Under the pieces are notes generated by a model that saw only the letters and a list, made by a program, of their open reading frames with translations, did not search any database and was not told where the DNA came from. Shown in pieces: positions 22,601-24,518 of a DNA stretch of 24,518 nucleotides. Both the position numbers and the translations under genes were made by a program. How positions within the stretch are numbered: position 1 is the first letter of the stretch; every line of letters begins with the position of its first letter. The stretch comes from JANXVV01 sp038230975 (GTDB taxonomy: Bacteria; Planctomycetota; Phycisphaerae; Tepidisphaerales; Tepidisphaeraceae). Location of the stretch: NCBI GenBank assembly GCA_038230975.1, contig JBBRMF010000052.1, positions 1 to 24,518 on the forward strand, in the 5' to 3' direction.

Positions 22601-22722
22601 TCCACCTGTGGCAGCGCCGAAACCGGCAACTGCTTGTACCCCGCCGCCCCCACGAGAAGAATCGCCACCATCAGAAGTGAGGTCGCGACGGGACGAAGAA
22701 TAAAGGGCCTTGATGGATTCAT
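19612..22722 (-). CDS. mdtB: RND multidrug efflux permease, MdtB type (1036 aa)
   Basis: This is the second RND pump subunit, encoded first of the two. The start [18 protein letters not shown], then [25 protein letters not shown] and SAITAPLE-type sequence ([13 protein letters not shown]) match MdtB. Proton-relay Asp401-Asp402 stand in [29 protein letters not shown]. Further matches are [22 protein letters not shown] and [22 protein letters not shown]. In E. coli, MdtB and MdtC assemble as a mixed trimer; both have intact proton-relay residues here. No Shine-Dalgarno precedes ATG 22722: the region is a GAATGAC-rich repeat. The adaptor gene ends 62 bases upstream. The 4-base overlap with mdtC supports coupled translation. 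Confidence 0.96.
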   Translation of the reverse strand: [1036 protein letters not shown]

Positions 22723-22727
22723 TGGAA

Positions 22728-22784
22728 GAATGACGAATGACGAAATTCGAATTCACGAATGAAGACAAGTCGCTTTTTCATTCG
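22728..22784. repeat. GAATGAC/CGAATGAA repeat between mdtA and mdtB
   Basis: Two adjacent GAATGAC copies (22728-22734, 22735-22741) are followed by GAAATTCGAATTC. CGAATGAA (22756-22763) and TTCATTCG (22777-22784) form a perfect 8-bp inverted repeat with a 13-base loop. It touches the mdtA stop codon (22785-22787) and covers the mdtB initiation region. There is no T-run, so termination is not expected. Confidence 0.65.
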
Positions 22785-24020
22785 TTATTTCGAACTCGGT
22801 TTCGTTCCCGCCGGTTTTGTCATACTCACCATCGAACCTTGCACGAGCTTATCAACGCCATCCGTGATGACGACCTCACCGCCCTCCAGACCGCTCGCGA
22901 TCGAAACAGCATCTCCTTCAATCGGGCCCAGTTCAACCTTTCGCATGTCCACCGTTTTGTCCGGCTTTACGAGATAGACAAACGTCGAACTCGGGCTGCG
23001 CTGCACGGCGGCGGCGGGCAGAAGCACGACATCTTTCAACGTGTCGACCAATACCCGGGCATTCACGAATTGATTCGGATACAGCGCGCTATCTTCATTC
23101 GGGAAAACCGCCTTCAGCTTGACGGATGCATTGGTCGGGTCGATCTGATTGTCGATCGCCTGAAGTGTGCCGGTGGCCAGCATCTTTTTCAAACTGCGGT
23201 CATAGGCATTCACCGGCAATGGGGCATCGGGCTTCATCTTCGGCAGCACGCGAGAAAGATCATCTTCGGGAATGGTGAAAACCACCGCGATTGGCTGCAA
23301 CTGCGTAATCACCGCCAGCCCGTTCTGATCGGTCGTGCGAACAATATTCCCCTGGTCCACCAGCCGAAGCCCGATGACTCCCGTGATCGGCGCGATGATA
23401 CGGCAATAGGTCAACTGAAGATTGACGTTCGCGATTTGGCCCTTGTCAATTTCGGTAGCCGCCTTGGATTGATTGACTAACGATTGTTGCGTATCGCGCT
23501 CTTGCTTCGAAATAGACGTTCCCGCATCCGTATATCGCTGAAGATCCGCAACGGCGTTGTCATACAAAGCCTGGTCCTTCGCCAACTGCCCCTGGGCCTG
23601 AATCAACTGCACTTGATACGGACGAGGATCGATCTCAGCCAGCAGATCGCCCTTATGAACCAACTGCCCTTCAACGAACGCGACTTTATCCAACTGCCCG
23701 TCCACGCGCGTGTGCAGTGATACCGTATTTAAAGCCGTGACCGAACCCAGCCCCGTGAGATATCGTTTGAGATCACCACGGCGGGCCATGGCGGTCACAA
23801 CGGGCGTGATGCGCGCACCCGCCGCCCCGGCCTTTTGATCTTGAACCGGGACGTTGTAGTAATGGGCGTAATAGTAGTAACCCCCGCCTCCAACAACCGC
23901 CAACAACATTAGCCAAACCCACCAGAGACTCTTTCCTTCCGGTTTCGATTCGACATGAATGGGCTGCGGTGCTCTTTCGAGCTCCGTCAGATTTCTCGCT
24001 TCGATTTTCATGCGGTCCAT
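22785..24020 (-). CDS. mdtA: Periplasmic adaptor subunit of the RND pump, MdtA type (411 aa)
   Basis: This membrane-fusion protein links the RND trimer to the outer-membrane channel. A cytoplasmic N-terminus of about 30 residues and one membrane helix (about 32-52, WWVWLMLLAVVGGGGYYYY) precede the periplasmic part. There are biotinyl-lipoyl halves (TRVDGQLDKVAFVEGQLVHKGD and IIAPITGVIGLRLVDQGNIV) around a coiled-coil hairpin (QAQGQLAKDQALYDNAVADL, YTDAGTSISKQE). Beta-barrel and membrane-proximal domains follow (YPNQFVNARVLV, VVLLPAAAVQR). MdtA-like features include the VSLHTRVDG stretch. ATG 24020 is used; Met4 is possible. No clear Shine-Dalgarno is seen. It is the first gene of the mdtABC-like operon. 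A palindrome at 24091-24102 lies upstream and might be an operator. Confidence 0.94.
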   Translation of the reverse strand: MDRMKIEARNLTELERAPQPIHVESKPEGKSLWWVWLMLLAVVGGGGYYYYAHYYNVPVQDQKAGAAGARITPVVTAMARRGDLKRYLTGLGSVTALNTVSLHTRVDGQLDKVAFVEGQLVHKGDLLAEIDPRPYQVQLIQAQGQLAKDQALYDNAVADLQRYTDAGTSISKQERDTQQSLVNQSKAATEIDKGQIANVNLQLTYCRIIAPITGVIGLRLVDQGNIVRTTDQNGLAVITQLQPIAVVFTIPEDDLSRVLPKMKPDAPLPVNAYDRSLKKMLATGTLQAIDNQIDPTNASVKLKAVFPNEDSALYPNQFVNARVLVDTLKDVVLLPAAAVQRSPSSTFVYLVKPDKTVDMRKVELGPIEGDAVSIASGLEGGEVVITDGVDKLVQGSMVSMTKPAGTKPSSK

Positions 24021-24090
24021 GGTTTAGGCACTTCGGTAAACACTCATTTCACGAAAATAGACATGCGCCATCCATTTTAGTTCGCATCCT

Positions 24091-24102
24091 AAGTAATTAC
24101 TT
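24091..24102. promoter_or_regulatory. 12-bp perfect palindrome upstream of the efflux operon
   Basis: AAGTAATTACTT is a perfect palindrome 71 bases before the mdtA start. TetR- and MarR-type repressors often use AT-rich palindromes near efflux operons. A TAAAAT on the minus strand, 11 bases downstream, could be a -10 box. No regulator gene is in the window. Confidence 0.35.
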
Positions 24103-24170
24103 CCGTCTATTGTGTACGGTTCAGATGACCCCGCGTTGGGGAAAAAATCAGCATGCAAGGTCGAAGCCAG

Positions 24171-24518
24171 TTAGCGAAACGCCTGAATCAGGAAATACAC
24201 TCCCGCGATCGAAATCACGCCAGAACCCAACTTCACAATTCGGTTCGATAGAAAAGTCCCATAACTCTCCGGGCGGGCTTGTCGGATCCGTTTCATTCCC
24301 AGAAACATCGGCAAAACCACGACCTGATGACCCAGCTCCACCCCAACGCTAAACGAGCACAATGCCACCCACAGCGTGATGCGGGGCATTTCCGACATCG
24401 CCTCTTTTAAACCGCCGGCGAATCCCAAGCCGTGGAATAAACCGAAACCAAACGCAATCCCCAGCCGCATCCATCCCCGGCTCTGCGTCGGCCAGAAAAT
24501 ATTCTGCACCGCCACGAA
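24171..24518 (-). CDS. HupE/UreJ-family membrane protein, 5'-truncated by the window edge
   Basis: The visible 115 codons are the C-terminal part. They contain GFGLFHGLGFAGGLKEA, a motif with the conserved His of HupE/UreJ_2 proteins (PF13795), and FSVGVELGHQVVVLP, with a second conserved His. At least three hydrophobic stretches are visible, the last at GVISIAGVYFLIQAF. HupE/UreJ proteins are linked to nickel or cobalt uptake in some bacteria, but the UreJ_2 group is widespread and mostly unassigned. A GTG at 24515 opens the frame, but the reading frame continues past the window end, so the true start is probably outside. It is transcribed in the same direction as mdtA, about 150 bases upstream. 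Confidence 0.75.
   Translation of the reverse strand, partial: FVAVQNIFWPTQSRGWMRLGIAFGFGLFHGLGFAGGLKEAMSEMPRITLWVALCSFSVGVELGHQVVVLPMFLGMKRIRQARPESYGTFLSNRIVKLGSGVISIAGVYFLIQAFR

Noticed and set aside
22737..23480. 247-aa plus-strand frame opposite mdtA
   Set aside because: It is a shadow of the MdtA adaptor, rich in Arg and His as expected of an antisense frame.
1..24518. tRNA, rRNA or other standard RNA genes
   Set aside because: I saw no cloverleaf with a TTCGA loop and acceptor stem, and no rRNA or tmRNA-like sequence by eye; a covariance-model scan was not possible.

Overview
The window looks like chromosomal DNA of a planctomycete, most likely class Phycisphaerae or a close relative. 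This is an inference from family style: a secreted prepilin-type protein with the FTLVELLVVIGIIALLISILL N-terminus and a GDGH C-terminal motif, an atypical sigma-70 factor, a Gly/Ser-rich TPM protein, a ferritin-like four-helix-bundle protein, moderate-to-high GC, mostly short operons, and many intergenic inverted repeats. No 16S rRNA or other decisive marker is present.

Layout. 1-462: long leader with two possible RNA/DNA structures. 463-1524 (+): sigma-70 factor, then a strong terminator. 1685-2431 (+): pseudopilin-like protein behind an extended -10 promoter. 2507-2959 (-): small HEVGH zincin-like protein. 3225-5153 (+): ABC-F ATPase. 5244-7724 (+): LolD/MacB-type ATPase and FtsX-type permease, separated by a large inverted repeat. 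7725-8109: cluster of repeats. 8110-9342 (-): TPM-domain protein. 9523-10092 (-): TrpG/PabA glutaminase, divergent from 10218-10499 (+), ribosomal protein bS18 with its own promoter and terminator. 10595-11098 (-): DUF2383/PA2169-type four-helix-bundle protein. 11261-11452 (-): small basic protein. 11572-11976 (+): small membrane protein. 12022-13063 (+): overlapping operon of two lipoproteins and thiS, followed by a MITE-like palindromic element. 13256-14257 (+): Tat-exported amidohydrolase of the lactonase type. 14316-14579 (-) and 14578-15114 (+): divergent pair whose start codons share CATG, a small unknown protein and a truncated kinase-like protein. 15156-16466 (-): L-fuconate dehydratase. 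16499-24020 (-): mdtA-mdtB-mdtC-type RND efflux operon. 24171-24518 (-): HupE/UreJ-like membrane protein, cut by the window edge.

How the genes relate. The clearest functional unit is the tripartite efflux operon, one adaptor and two different RND pumps as in E. coli mdtABC; no outer-membrane TolC gene is visible. The ATPase/permease pair at 5244-7724 is a second export or lipoprotein-release type machine. FucD and the lactonase-like amidohydrolase could both act in non-phosphorylating L-fucose catabolism, although the amidohydrolase carries a Tat signal and FucD does not. Several genes lack a Shine-Dalgarno sequence, and three have a -10-like box only 7-8 bases before the start codon, which suggests leaderless transcripts.

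The most unusual material is (a) the CATG-overlapping divergent pair with a kinase-like protein that ends before the C-lobe, (b) the operon of two related-looking small lipoproteins coupled to thiS, (c) at least five families of intergenic inverted repeats, several touching stop codons, and (d) the leader of the sigma-factor gene. None of these is shown to be a new system by sequence alone.
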